Assembly (NCBI GenBank): GCA_014381795.1
Contig: JACNKY010000394.1
Location: 1-5,186 of the forward strand
Direction: 5' to 3'
Length of the DNA stretch: 5,186 bases
DNA from: Pseudomonadota bacterium
GTDB taxonomy: Bacteria; SAR324; NAC60-12
The notes beneath the pieces were generated by a model. It was not told where the DNA came from. It did not search any database and worked only from the letters and a program-made list of their open reading frames with translations. Positions 1 through 5,000 of the stretch are shown here, piece after piece. Within the stretch, counting starts at the first letter, position 1. Each line of letters starts with the position of its first letter. The position numbers were made by a program, and so were the translations under genes.

Positions 1-530
1 CGTCGCCAGCGAGAGAGTATTGCTCGCATCTTCCGTATCGACCGTTGGTGTGAAGCTTCCCGTCCAGGTCTTGTTGTCGGAACTGCTCATCGTTGCAAGA
101 GTTCCATTGGCAACAGTGATGTCAGCAGAACTGGAAAAGGAGGCAACATTCTCTGAGAAAACCAATGTTACAGTCGCGTTTTCACCTGCCTTGAGTGCAG
201 TGTCGGAAAGTGTGAAGGAGCTCACCGAAGGAGACAAGGTTTCGACCTCATAGTTTGCAGTTGTTTGCGCAGGGCCTAAATTACCGTCAGTGTCAGTGTA
301 GCTCGTTGCCAAAGAAAGCGTGTTGCTCGCATCTTCGGTATCGGCCGTTGGTGTGAAAGTTCCGGTCCAGGTCTTATTGTCGCTGCTGCTCATCGTTGCG
401 AGAGCTCCATTGGCAACCGTGATGTCAGCAGAACTGGAAAAGGAGGCAACCTCCTCTGAGAAATCTAATGTTACCGTTGCGTTTTCACCGGACTTGAGTG
501 CCGTGTCGGAGAGTGTGAAGGTGTTCACCG
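1..530 (-). repeat. Tandem 303-bp repeat encoding 101-residue Ig-like units
   Basis: One full unit (about 228-530) and most of a second (1-227) are in the window. The same landmarks recur at exactly 303 bases: TGTCGGA at 201 and 504, and the Phe codon of 'FTLSDTALK' at 214-216 and 517-519. The period is a multiple of three, so repeats can be gained or lost without breaking the frame. By eye the units are near-identical at DNA level over long stretches, for example the part encoding 'SFSSSADITVANG', which implies recent duplication or gene conversion. The array is cut by the window edge, so copy number is unknown. Confidence 0.9.
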
Positions 531-1071
531 TAATAGGCGTTGTGAATCCGTTAGGAGTTTCATACTGATTACTCAATGCATTCCCTGCTTTATCTTTGAC
601 TCCAGTTGTGACTCTTATTTTGTAAGTAGTGGAATATGAAAAATTATCATATGGGTCTAGAGTAAATGTCTTGTTTAAATTAGAACTTGATGGATATGAC
701 GAGATCTTAATACAAGTAGTGAAGTTATCTGAAGACACCCTTAAAGTTCCTGAACAGTTTGTGTCAGAAGTATTAGTTCTGACATAATCTGTATTCATTA
801 CCTCAGAGAATGTCAACGTGATGTTATCAGTAATTGATACTCTACTTTGATTATCTGATATTGTAGAAACTGAAGTTACTGTGGGTGCAGTTGTATCGGG
901 TGTAGGACTGGTGATGGTGGTGTTGTCTCCGTCAGTTGAGGTGTCGTCGTAAGGGGCAGATTCTATTGGGGTTGGAATTGTTGTGTCTGTGGTAGATTCC
1001 TCTTTTTCCCCACTACAAGAACTGACCGTGAAACTAAAAATAATGGAGAGAATGATAATTATCTGTCTCAC
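1..1071 (-). CDS. Large repetitive surface lipoprotein with Ig-like domains (N-terminal part; runs off the window)
   Basis: The frame is open for 357 codons from a GTG start to the left edge, so the C-terminus is missing. The GTG is chosen because an AGGA ribosome site lies 6 bases upstream and an in-frame stop lies about 11 codons further up. Residues 1-19 are a lipoprotein signal: a short basic start, a hydrophobic stretch, and lipobox V-S-S-C with Cys19 as the lipid-bearing residue. Residues 20-60 are a Thr/Ser/Asp/Pro-rich linker. Residues about 60-175 look like an SbsA-like (Big_5 type) Ig domain: 'DTTAPTV' entry, 'LTFSEVM' core, Cys106 and Cys120 that could pair, and a 'GVKDKAGNAL' exit. 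From about residue 182, 101-residue Ig-like repeats follow, each with 'FTLSDTALK', 'GENATVTL', 'FSE', 'WTG.FTPT' and, in the complete unit, 'YTDTDGN'. The family suggests an outer-surface adhesion or structural role; the exact function is unknown. Confidence 0.85.
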   Translation of the reverse strand, partial: MRQIIIILSIIFSFTVSSCSGEKEESTTDTTIPTPIESAPYDDTSTDGDNTTITSPTPDTTAPTVTSVSTISDNQSRVSITDNITLTFSEVMNTDYVRTNTSDTNCSGTLRVSSDNFTTCIKISSYPSSSNLNKTFTLDPYDNFSYSTTYKIRVTTGVKDKAGNALSNQYETPNGFTTPITVNTFTLSDTALKSGENATVTLDFSEEVASFSSSADITVANGALATMSSSDNKTWTGTFTPTADTEDASNTLSLATSYTDTDGNLGPAQTTANYEVETLSPSVSSFTLSDTALKAGENATVTLVFSENVASFSSSADITVANGTLATMSSSDNKTWTGSFTPTVDTEDASNTLSLAT

Positions 1072-1077
1072 AATGTT

Positions 1078-1081
1078 TCCT
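1078..1081 (-). promoter_or_regulatory. Ribosome binding site that fixes the GTG start
   Basis: AGGA on the minus strand is separated by six bases (AACATT) from GTG at 1071-1069. The codon directly before, ATT, would leave only three bases of spacing, and no ATG is available upstream before the in-frame stop, so GTG is the best start. Confidence 0.6.
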
Positions 1082-1104
1082 AATAGTTGATTATTGGGAA
1101 ACTA

Positions 1105-1133
1105 TTTATACCACAAATCGTTTTGTTTTACAA
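1105..1133 (-). promoter_or_regulatory. Sigma70-type promoter of the Ig-repeat lipoprotein gene
   Basis: Read on the minus strand there is a TTGTAA -35 (1128-1133), a 17-base spacer, and a TATAAA -10 (1105-1110). Four of six and five of six bases match the consensus and the spacing is ideal. Transcription would begin near 1098, giving a leader of under 30 bases before the AGGA site and GTG start. Assignment is by motif only. Confidence 0.55.
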
Positions 1134-1158
1134 CGAATAGGGGTTTTACTTGTTGTAA
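1128..1158. repeat. Inverted repeat overlapping the -35 of the Ig-lipoprotein promoter
   Basis: TTACAAC (1128-1134) and GTTGTAA (1152-1158) are perfect 7-base inverted copies, 24 bases centre to centre. One arm contains the -35 hexamer. This is the layout of a two-site operator for a dimeric regulator, but in AT-rich DNA a 7-base pair of arms can occur by chance. Confidence 0.4.
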
Positions 1159-1245
1159 TTTATAGTAGGGGATAAATTTAGGAAAGGTAGTTCCAGTTTT
1201 AGTTACACCTTCAAGTAGAAGGATTCAATAAAAATGAATTAGGAG

Positions 1246-1271
1246 TTCTGTAAGTTTCTTATATTACAGAA
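1246..1271. repeat. Perfect 8-bp inverted repeat in the intergenic region
   Basis: TTCTGTAA (1246-1253) and TTACAGAA (1264-1271) are exact reverse complements around a 10-base spacer. No T-run follows directly on either strand, so it does not look like an intrinsic terminator. A protein-binding site is the other option. No gene adjoins it closely. Confidence 0.4.
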
Positions 1272-1454
1272 AGTAATTTTATATAATGGGTTCAGTAAGT
1301 GGGTATGTCGTTAATTTCACCACCCAAACTGTCAACTATTTATTCATTATCAAAATATTTCTTTACTCACAGAAGCAAATCCAGTTTAACTTCTTCCGTT
1401 AGATTTTTTTTGCAGAGACTATTTGTAACAATAAAACATTTATTGCAATATTAA

Positions 1455-1668
1455 GTGTATATTTTGATAGCATACTACGCATCCGTCCATGCAGGAACAC
1501 ATATCTATTTTGTAGGGAGGTGATTTAACTTCTGCTTGGCTAGTTTGTGGAAAGAACCTAGGGGTGAATGTTCGCCTATCAACTATACCAGATCCAACCG
1601 ACAGGGTAGGAGTTTGGGAAAGTAAATTTAACAAGGAGTTAAATTTAAATTGTCGAAATAAAAACTAA
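1455..1668 (+). pseudogene. Possible degraded coding remnant (speculative)
   Basis: Plus-strand reading gives 'VYILIAYYASVHAGTHIYF' from 1455, ending in TGA at 1521-1523. The adjoining frame is open for 50 codons from 1516 to a TAA at 1666-1668 and reads 'GGDLTSAWLVCGKN', then 'LSTIPDPTDRVGVWESKF', ending 'NLNCRNKN'. A single frameshift near 1515-1520 would join the two. The residue mix is protein-like and less AT-rich than its surroundings, but there is no start codon with proper spacing and I recognise no family. The minus strand is also open for 64 codons from a TTG with no ribosome site, so this may be chance. Confidence 0.15.
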
Positions 1669-2031
1669 TTATTCTTTCTCTTGTGCTTCTTCTTCTCCTC
1701 CACCTATATTTGAATTTACTATTGTTTGATTAATAATCGTTCGATTGATAATAGTTGAATTGGTGATTATAGAATTTTCAATGATTGAATCTCTAATTAT
1801 CGAATTTTCAGTAACTTTAGATTTATCCTTAATCTCAGACTTGGATATCGTTGAGTTAGCAACATGAGAATTTTCAATTGTTGCGTTTTCAAGTGTAGAT
1901 CCTGTTGCGGTTGAATTTTCAATAATTAAATTAGTAGTTTTAGAATCAGTTATTTTTGAATAAGTTTTAGCACAAGAAGTCAGGGAAATGCTTATAAATG
2001 TGATAACTAAAACGAAGAGAATGTTTTTCAT
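1669..2031 (-). CDS. Small lipoprotein built of pentapeptide-like (N-S-T-I-x) repeats
   Basis: The product has 120 residues from the ATG at 2031. An upstream ATG at 2043 is in frame but has no ribosome site, whereas GGAG inside its first codons lies six bases before the 2031 ATG. Residues 1-19 are a lipoprotein signal (Lys2, hydrophobic core, L-T-S-C) with lipidated Cys20. The body is a five-residue repeat in two blocks, residues 39-68 and 76-109, about 13 units. Ile, Val, Leu or Ala falls at every fifth place, Ser or another small residue usually lies two before it, and Asn begins most units. That matches the i and i-2 inward positions of pentapeptide-repeat proteins, which fold as a right-handed square beta-helix. 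A two-residue slip (around 'KSKVTE') separates the blocks. The tail is 'GGGEEEAQEKE'. Role unknown; a short membrane-anchored beta-helix is inferred. Confidence 0.82.
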   Translation of the reverse strand: MKNILFVLVITFISISLTSCAKTYSKITDSKTTNLIIENSTATGSTLENATIENSHVANSTISKSEIKDKSKVTENSIIRDSIIENSIITNSTIINRTIINQTIVNSNIGGGEEEAQEKE

Positions 2032-2037
2032 CTTTTG

Positions 2038-2041
2038 CTCC
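2038..2041 (-). promoter_or_regulatory. Ribosome binding site that decides the pentapeptide lipoprotein start
   Basis: GGAG on the minus strand overlaps the upstream in-frame ATG codon at 2043 and stands six bases before ATG at 2031. No purine-rich site precedes the 2043 ATG (it is preceded by ATCATAGCCA). The start at 2031 also gives the more usual M-K-N opening of a signal peptide. Confidence 0.65.
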
Positions 2042-2180
2042 ATTGGCTATGATAAAGAGGAAGTTTGTGAAGACAGATTCTTTCTGCCGGCACTTACTGA
2101 AAAATCGTTCAACTGAATAAGGGCTTAGAATTTCCCCATCTCAGCGACTTATGACGTCCTATGTAGAAAATAATTTATGC

Positions 2181-2201
2181 ATGATGAAATTATAACATCA
2201 T
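2181..2201. repeat. Inverted repeat centred on the -10 (possible operator)
   Basis: ATGATG (2181-2186) and CATCAT (2196-2201) are perfect 6-base inverted arms around a 9-base centre that contains the whole -10 hexamer. One further pair (G2179/C2203) matches beyond a single mismatch. A dimeric repressor bound here would block RNA polymerase directly. The regulator cannot be named. Confidence 0.4.
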
Positions 2202-2215
2202 ACGCTCTCTGTCAA
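2189..2215 (-). promoter_or_regulatory. Promoter of the pentapeptide lipoprotein gene
   Basis: Minus-strand TTGACA (2210-2215) and TATAAT (2189-2194) are both perfect consensus hexamers, but the spacer is 15 bases, two shorter than ideal. Short spacers lower basal activity and occur at some activator-dependent promoters. The start would fall near 2182, giving a leader of about 150 bases, long for a gene of this size. Confidence 0.55.
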
Positions 2216-2252
2216 GGAAAAAGTTATGATATGAATGAGCATTTCAGACTAG

Positions 2253-2417
2253 TTCTTAGTTTGGACACCCTTACAGGCGTTTATAAATTCACTATTGGAA
2301 CAACGAAAAAGAGGGCCTGATGCATTTCTCTATACACGCCATCAACAGCGTTTTAATCTTTCCAGCAAAGAAAGTGTTAAAGATAATTTTATTGCAGTTC
2401 AGCTTCTGGAACTTTGA
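2253..2417 (+). pseudogene. Possible 3' remnant of a lost gene (speculative)
   Basis: This frame runs 54 sense codons between a TAG at 2250-2252 and a TGA at 2415-2417. It reads 'FLVWTPLQAFINSLLEQRKR', then 'GPDAFLYTRHQQRFNLSSK' and ends 'AVQLLEL'. The balance of charged, aromatic and aliphatic residues is protein-like, unlike translations of neighbouring AT-rich DNA. There is no ATG, and no ribosome site precedes the only TTG (2295). The 5' part would be missing or in another frame. I do not recognise a family; the basic, His/Gln-rich middle is compatible with a DNA-binding protein or recombinase tail but does not show it. Confidence 0.2.
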
Positions 2418-2465
2418 AAAATACACTTGCCGGGCTCTTGATTTAAAACTTTACTCCTGACATAC

Positions 2466-2492
2466 AAATGAGCGTCTAAACGCTTTGCATTT
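2466..2492 (+). other. Small hairpin, weak terminator-like
   Basis: AGCGT (2471-2475) pairs with ACGCT (2480-2484) around a CTAA loop. The stem can extend through AAATG (2466-2470) with CATTT (2488-2492) if three bases bulge. It ends in a run of five T (2490-2494). With only three G-C pairs in the inner stem it would be a weak terminator, perhaps for the remnant frame just upstream, or simply chance. Confidence 0.25.
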
Positions 2493-2529
2493 TTGAATAT
2501 TCTACAGATTCACACAGCTTTAAAATATT

Positions 2530-2558
2530 TTGACTTAATTAGTAAAATAAGTGAAAAT
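2530..2558 (+). promoter_or_regulatory. Candidate promoter of the right-hand run
   Basis: TTGACT (2530-2535), a 17-base spacer and GAAAAT (2553-2558) match five and four of six consensus bases. Transcription would begin near 2565 with a leader of roughly 70 bases. The surrounding DNA is so AT-rich that partial matches are common, so this is a best guess among several. Confidence 0.3.
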
Positions 2559-2632
2559 CTATGGCAGTTTCAGACAAAATTATTGTAATATGGTTTTTTG
2601 CTAAAAATGTTCCGTAACTTTCATTTAAAAAG

Positions 2633-3154
2633 ATGAGTAATACTTCTGCAAAAGTTATTAACCTTGCTGATAGACGCGCAAAGAAAGAAGACGAAGCTCG
2701 TAATGCTCCAATCACCGGTTGGATCACCTGGCTTTATTGTCCGAAATGCAAGTCACTGGAATATTCAGAATTAGAAATGCCGAATGGAAGAGTCCACAAA
2801 AAATGTGGGAACATGGTGGAAGAAGTGGAAGTACAGATTGATGTTCGCGCAGAATACACAATATCCCTACGTAATTCAAAGCGTCTGGACGAGCTTTTTA
2901 AAGAAACAAAAATTCCCGCATTTCTCAAACCTCTGGCAAAAAAAGGAATCGGGATGCTAGAAAATTTACATGCAGCAGAAGTAGAATACCGCAAACGGCT
3001 GGAAAATATTGTTAACGGTCCTGTAAATCCTTATCCAGATGAGTGGGATGAAAAGTCACTTAAAATGAAACTTAAAACTCTTGATCCACTGGGTTTGATC
3101 CACACAGAAGCACGCCAACCCAATCTTCACTTTCCTGAAGTAGACCCCTCCTGA
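2633..3154 (+). CDS. Conserved-looking hypothetical protein with a zinc-ribbon-like N-terminus
   Basis: The product has 173 residues and I do not recognise the family. The ATG is the first possible start because an in-frame TAA lies at 2615-2617; no Shine-Dalgarno is visible. Residues 1-25 are very polar ('LADRRAKKEDEAR'). Residues 30-60 hold a C-P-K-C pair (Cys36, Cys39) and, 15 residues on, H-K-K-C-G (His55, Cys58), a plausible CCHC zinc ribbon. Residues 60-75 are beta-prone, residues 82-125 appear helical and basic, and the C-terminal 45 residues are rich in Pro and Asp. No signal peptide or membrane segment is seen, so it is likely cytoplasmic. It ends six bases before recR, in the place ybaB often holds, but does not resemble YbaB. 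A nucleic-acid-linked role is inferred from context only. Confidence 0.85.
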   Translation: MSNTSAKVINLADRRAKKEDEARNAPITGWITWLYCPKCKSLEYSELEMPNGRVHKKCGNMVEEVEVQIDVRAEYTISLRNSKRLDELFKETKIPAFLKPLAKKGIGMLENLHAAEVEYRKRLENIVNGPVNPYPDEWDEKSLKMKLKTLDPLGLIHTEARQPNLHFPEVDPS

Positions 3155-3160
3155 CTGAAC

Positions 3161-3763
3161 ATGCAAATCCCTGTTGCCCTGGAACGATTGGTTTACGAGT
3201 TTTCTCGTTTTCCCGGAGTTGGACGTAAAACTGCACAGCGTCTCGCCTTTAGTATTCTTCGCTATTCACAGCAAGAAACGCAAAATTTGGCAGATGCTCT
3301 CACACAGGTAAAAGAGCAAATCCGCTATTGTTCAGTCTGTTCCGGTTTTACCGACATTGACCCCTGCGCGATTTGCAGTCACGCCGGACGAGAGCATGAA
3401 CAGATCTGTATAGTCGAACAGCCAAATAATATTTTCCCAATTGAAAAAAGTGGGGTTTTCAAAGGCGTTTATCACGTTTTAATGGGCGCAATTTCTCCGC
3501 TGGATGGTATAGGACCGGAACAATTGAATATTAAAAACTTAAGAAAAAGGGTGGAAGAAAGTGCGATAAAGGAAATGATAATTGCAACAAACCCTACCGT
3601 CAAAGGTGAAGCGACCGCCCTGTTTTTAAAGCAGGAATTTTCCAGGGAAATTACAACAATCACACGGCTGGCCTGCGGAATTCCGGCAGGAGGAGACCTG
3701 GAATATGTGGATGATGTTACGTTGATGGAAGCATTTTCCGGACGACACAAATTTTATAACTGA
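3161..3763 (+). CDS. recR: Recombination mediator protein RecR
   Basis: RecR acts in the cytoplasm with RecF and RecO to load RecA on SSB-coated single-stranded gaps. The 200-residue length is typical. Seen in order: a helix-hairpin-helix at about residues 8-30 ('FPGVGRKTAQRLAF'), a four-Cys zinc finger (Cys57, Cys60, Cys69, Cys72), a Toprim domain from about residue 80 ('ICIVEQPNNIFPIE', with Glu86, then 'GVYHVLMGAISPLDGIGP'), and the C-terminal family signature 'GIPAGGDLEYVDDVTLMEA' near residues 172-190. All key residues look intact. The ATG follows the upstream stop by six bases with no good ribosome site, which suggests translational coupling. It is followed five bases later by tyrS. Confidence 0.97.
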   Translation: MQIPVALERLVYEFSRFPGVGRKTAQRLAFSILRYSQQETQNLADALTQVKEQIRYCSVCSGFTDIDPCAICSHAGREHEQICIVEQPNNIFPIEKSGVFKGVYHVLMGAISPLDGIGPEQLNIKNLRKRVEESAIKEMIIATNPTVKGEATALFLKQEFSREITTITRLACGIPAGGDLEYVDDVTLMEAFSGRHKFYN

Positions 3764-3768
3764 TTATT

Positions 3769-4992
3769 ATGCTAGAAGATCTTAAAGAACGCGGTTTTTT
3801 CCAACAAAGCACACATCCAGAAGAGTTGGCAAAACGCCTTAAGGAGGACAGAATTTGCTGCTACGTCGGTTTCGATCCAACCGCAGATTCGCTGCACGTA
3901 GGTCATCTTATTCCGTTGATGGGACTGGCACACATGCAGCGTGGAGGTCACCGGATAATAGCCTTAATGGGCGGCGGAACGTCCATGATCGGCGATCCCA
4001 GCGGAAAAACTGAATTGCGTAAAATGTTGACTGAAGAGCAACTGCAGTCGAATATTGAAGGCATTCTTCCACAAATGGAGCGTTTCCTGGATTTTAGTGG
4101 AGACGCGCTTCTCGTCAATAATTCTAAGTGGCTACGGGACTTAAATTATATTGATTTTCTGCGGGACATCGGTCGGCATTTTTCAGTTAACCGGATGCTA
4201 TCTTTTGAAACTTATAAAATTAGACTTGAGACAGGTTTAAGTTTCCTGGAATTCAATTATCAACTTTTACAGGCTTTTGATTTTCTGGAATTGAATCGAC
4301 GTTATAACTGCACCCTGCAAATGGGTGGTGACGATCAGTGGGCTAATATTATTTCAGGAACAGATTTGATTCGGCGCGTGGAGCGCAAAGACGCCTTCGG
4401 CTGGACCTATCCACTGTTGACAACATCATCCGGTAAGAAAATGGGGAAAACGGAAAAAGGCGCACTCTGGCTTGATCCGAAACGTACCTCTGCCTATGAG
4501 TACTATCAGTATTGGGTCAATACAGAAGATACAGATGTGGAAAAATTTCTAGCCTTATTTACTTTTCTGCCCATGAGTGAAGTCCGGCAACTGGGTCAAC
4601 TTCAAGGTGCAGATATCCGTGAAGCAAAACAGCGACTGGCTTTTGAAACAACTGCTCTCATTCACGGTAAGGAAACAGCGCTTCAAGCTCAAGAGGCGGC
4701 ACAGTCTCTTTTTTCCGGAGATGGAAAAAGTGACAAATCGAATGTTCCCAGCACTACAATCGCAGCAGATAATTTTTCCGCAGGCCTTGATATTTTTGAA
4801 TCTTTTCTGCAGACAGGGCTCTGTAAATCAAAAGGAGAGGCACGGCGTTTACAAGCCCAAGGTGGTGTTTATGTAAATGACGAACGGATTGACAATCCGG
4901 AATATTGTCTTGGAAAAACTGATCTGCAGGATGGTGAAATTCTGCTCAGAGCAGGTAAAAAGCGTTATCACCGTTTAATTATAGAAAATTAG
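3769..4992 (+). CDS. tyrS: Tyrosyl-tRNA synthetase
   Basis: This class I enzyme activates tyrosine with ATP and charges tRNA-Tyr in the cytoplasm. At 407 residues it is in the usual bacterial range. The HIGH motif appears as H-V-G-H at residues 43-46 in 'FDPTADSLHVGHL'. The tyrosine-pocket segment is 'NYQLLQAFDFLELN' (Tyr164) followed by 'QMGGDDQWANI' at 184-194. The KMSKS loop is K-M-G-K-T at 224-228, the form found in the E. coli-type (KFGKT) branch rather than the canonical KMSKS. A helical anticodon-binding region follows to about 325, then an S4 RNA-binding domain at about 340-402 ('GLCKSKGEARRL...GGVYVND'). No ribosome site is evident and recR ends five bases before, so translation is probably coupled. 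Complete and apparently functional. Confidence 0.97.
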   Translation: MLEDLKERGFFQQSTHPEELAKRLKEDRICCYVGFDPTADSLHVGHLIPLMGLAHMQRGGHRIIALMGGGTSMIGDPSGKTELRKMLTEEQLQSNIEGILPQMERFLDFSGDALLVNNSKWLRDLNYIDFLRDIGRHFSVNRMLSFETYKIRLETGLSFLEFNYQLLQAFDFLELNRRYNCTLQMGGDDQWANIISGTDLIRRVERKDAFGWTYPLLTTSSGKKMGKTEKGALWLDPKRTSAYEYYQYWVNTEDTDVEKFLALFTFLPMSEVRQLGQLQGADIREAKQRLAFETTALIHGKETALQAQEAAQSLFSGDGKSDKSNVPSTTIAADNFSAGLDIFESFLQTGLCKSKGEARRLQAQGGVYVNDERIDNPEYCLGKTDLQDGEILLRAGKKRYHRLIIEN

Positions 4993-4995
4993 GAG
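4991..4995 (+). promoter_or_regulatory. Strong ribosome binding site overlapping the tyrS stop
   Basis: AGGAG stands five bases before the ATG at 5001 and shares its first two bases with the TAG stop of tyrS. It is the only clear Shine-Dalgarno in the right-hand run and supports the start of the last gene. Confidence 0.75.
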
Positions 4996-5000
4996 CTAAT

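Larger units (their letters stand above)
1072..1668. other. Intergenic region between the two lipoprotein genes
   Basis: This stretch is AT-rich and has no gene I can support. It contains the promoter and 5' leader of the Ig-repeat lipoprotein at its left end, two inverted repeats, and a less AT-rich patch from about 1455 to 1668 with open frames on both strands. A 39-codon plus-strand frame at 1286-1402 has no ribosome site. A 9-base dyad (1623-1631 with 1639-1647, A/T only, 7-base loop) lies just beyond the stop of the next lipoprotein gene, but without G or C in the stem it would be a poor terminator. Confidence 0.6.
2044..2632. other. Divergent intergenic region between lipoprotein gene and recR-tyrS run
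   Basis: The minus-strand gene to the left and the plus-strand run to the right are transcribed away from this stretch. Positions 2044-2182 would be the untranslated leader of the lipoprotein mRNA, and 2179-2215 its promoter. The middle, 2253-2417, has an open plus-strand frame that looks protein-like. From 2466 there is a small hairpin, then AT-rich DNA with a weak promoter for the right-hand genes. A 46-codon frame starting at ATG 2320 overlaps the middle frame, has no ribosome site and looks spurious. I see no tRNA or small-RNA signature. Confidence 0.6.

Noticed and set aside
20..568. Two plus-strand frames (20-253 and 320-568) encoding similar Val/Ser-rich peptides
   Set aside because: They are antisense to the repeat units of the minus-strand Ig protein and resemble each other only because the repeat itself is duplicated.
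1286..1402. 39-codon plus-strand frame starting at ATG 1286
   Set aside because: No ribosome site, composition of random AT-rich DNA, and no recognisable motif.
1440..1634. 64-codon minus-strand frame
   Set aside because: It starts at TTG without a ribosome site and its sequence shows no signal, domain or repeat. The plus strand is open here too.
2060..2150. TPP-riboswitch-like elements in the lipoprotein leader (minus-strand CTGAGA at 2139-2144, then GAAC, then GTAAGTGCCGGCAG)
   Set aside because: Order and spacing recall a thi-box, but the GAACCUGAU core and the AGGGAA closing strand are not matched, no paired P1 is visible, and the gene has no link to thiamine. A covariance-model search would settle it.
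2320..2460. 46-residue plus-strand frame starting at ATG 2320
   Set aside because: No ribosome site, and it overlaps a different frame with more protein-like composition.
2539..2994. Minus-strand frames at 2539-2727 and 2734-2994
   Set aside because: They lie antisense to the zinc-ribbon gene and read as shadow frames (Ser/Phe/Arg-rich).
3472..3750. 92-codon minus-strand frame inside recR
   Set aside because: Antisense shadow of the conserved Toprim and C-terminal region of recR.
4438..4452. KMGKT in place of KMSKS in tyrS as a possible defect
   Set aside because: This variant is normal in the TyrRS branch that includes the E. coli enzyme (KFGKT), so it is not a sign of lost activity.
4577..4876. 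99-codon plus-strand frame inside tyrS
   Set aside because: It is in another frame of a clearly coding tyrS region, with no ribosome site.
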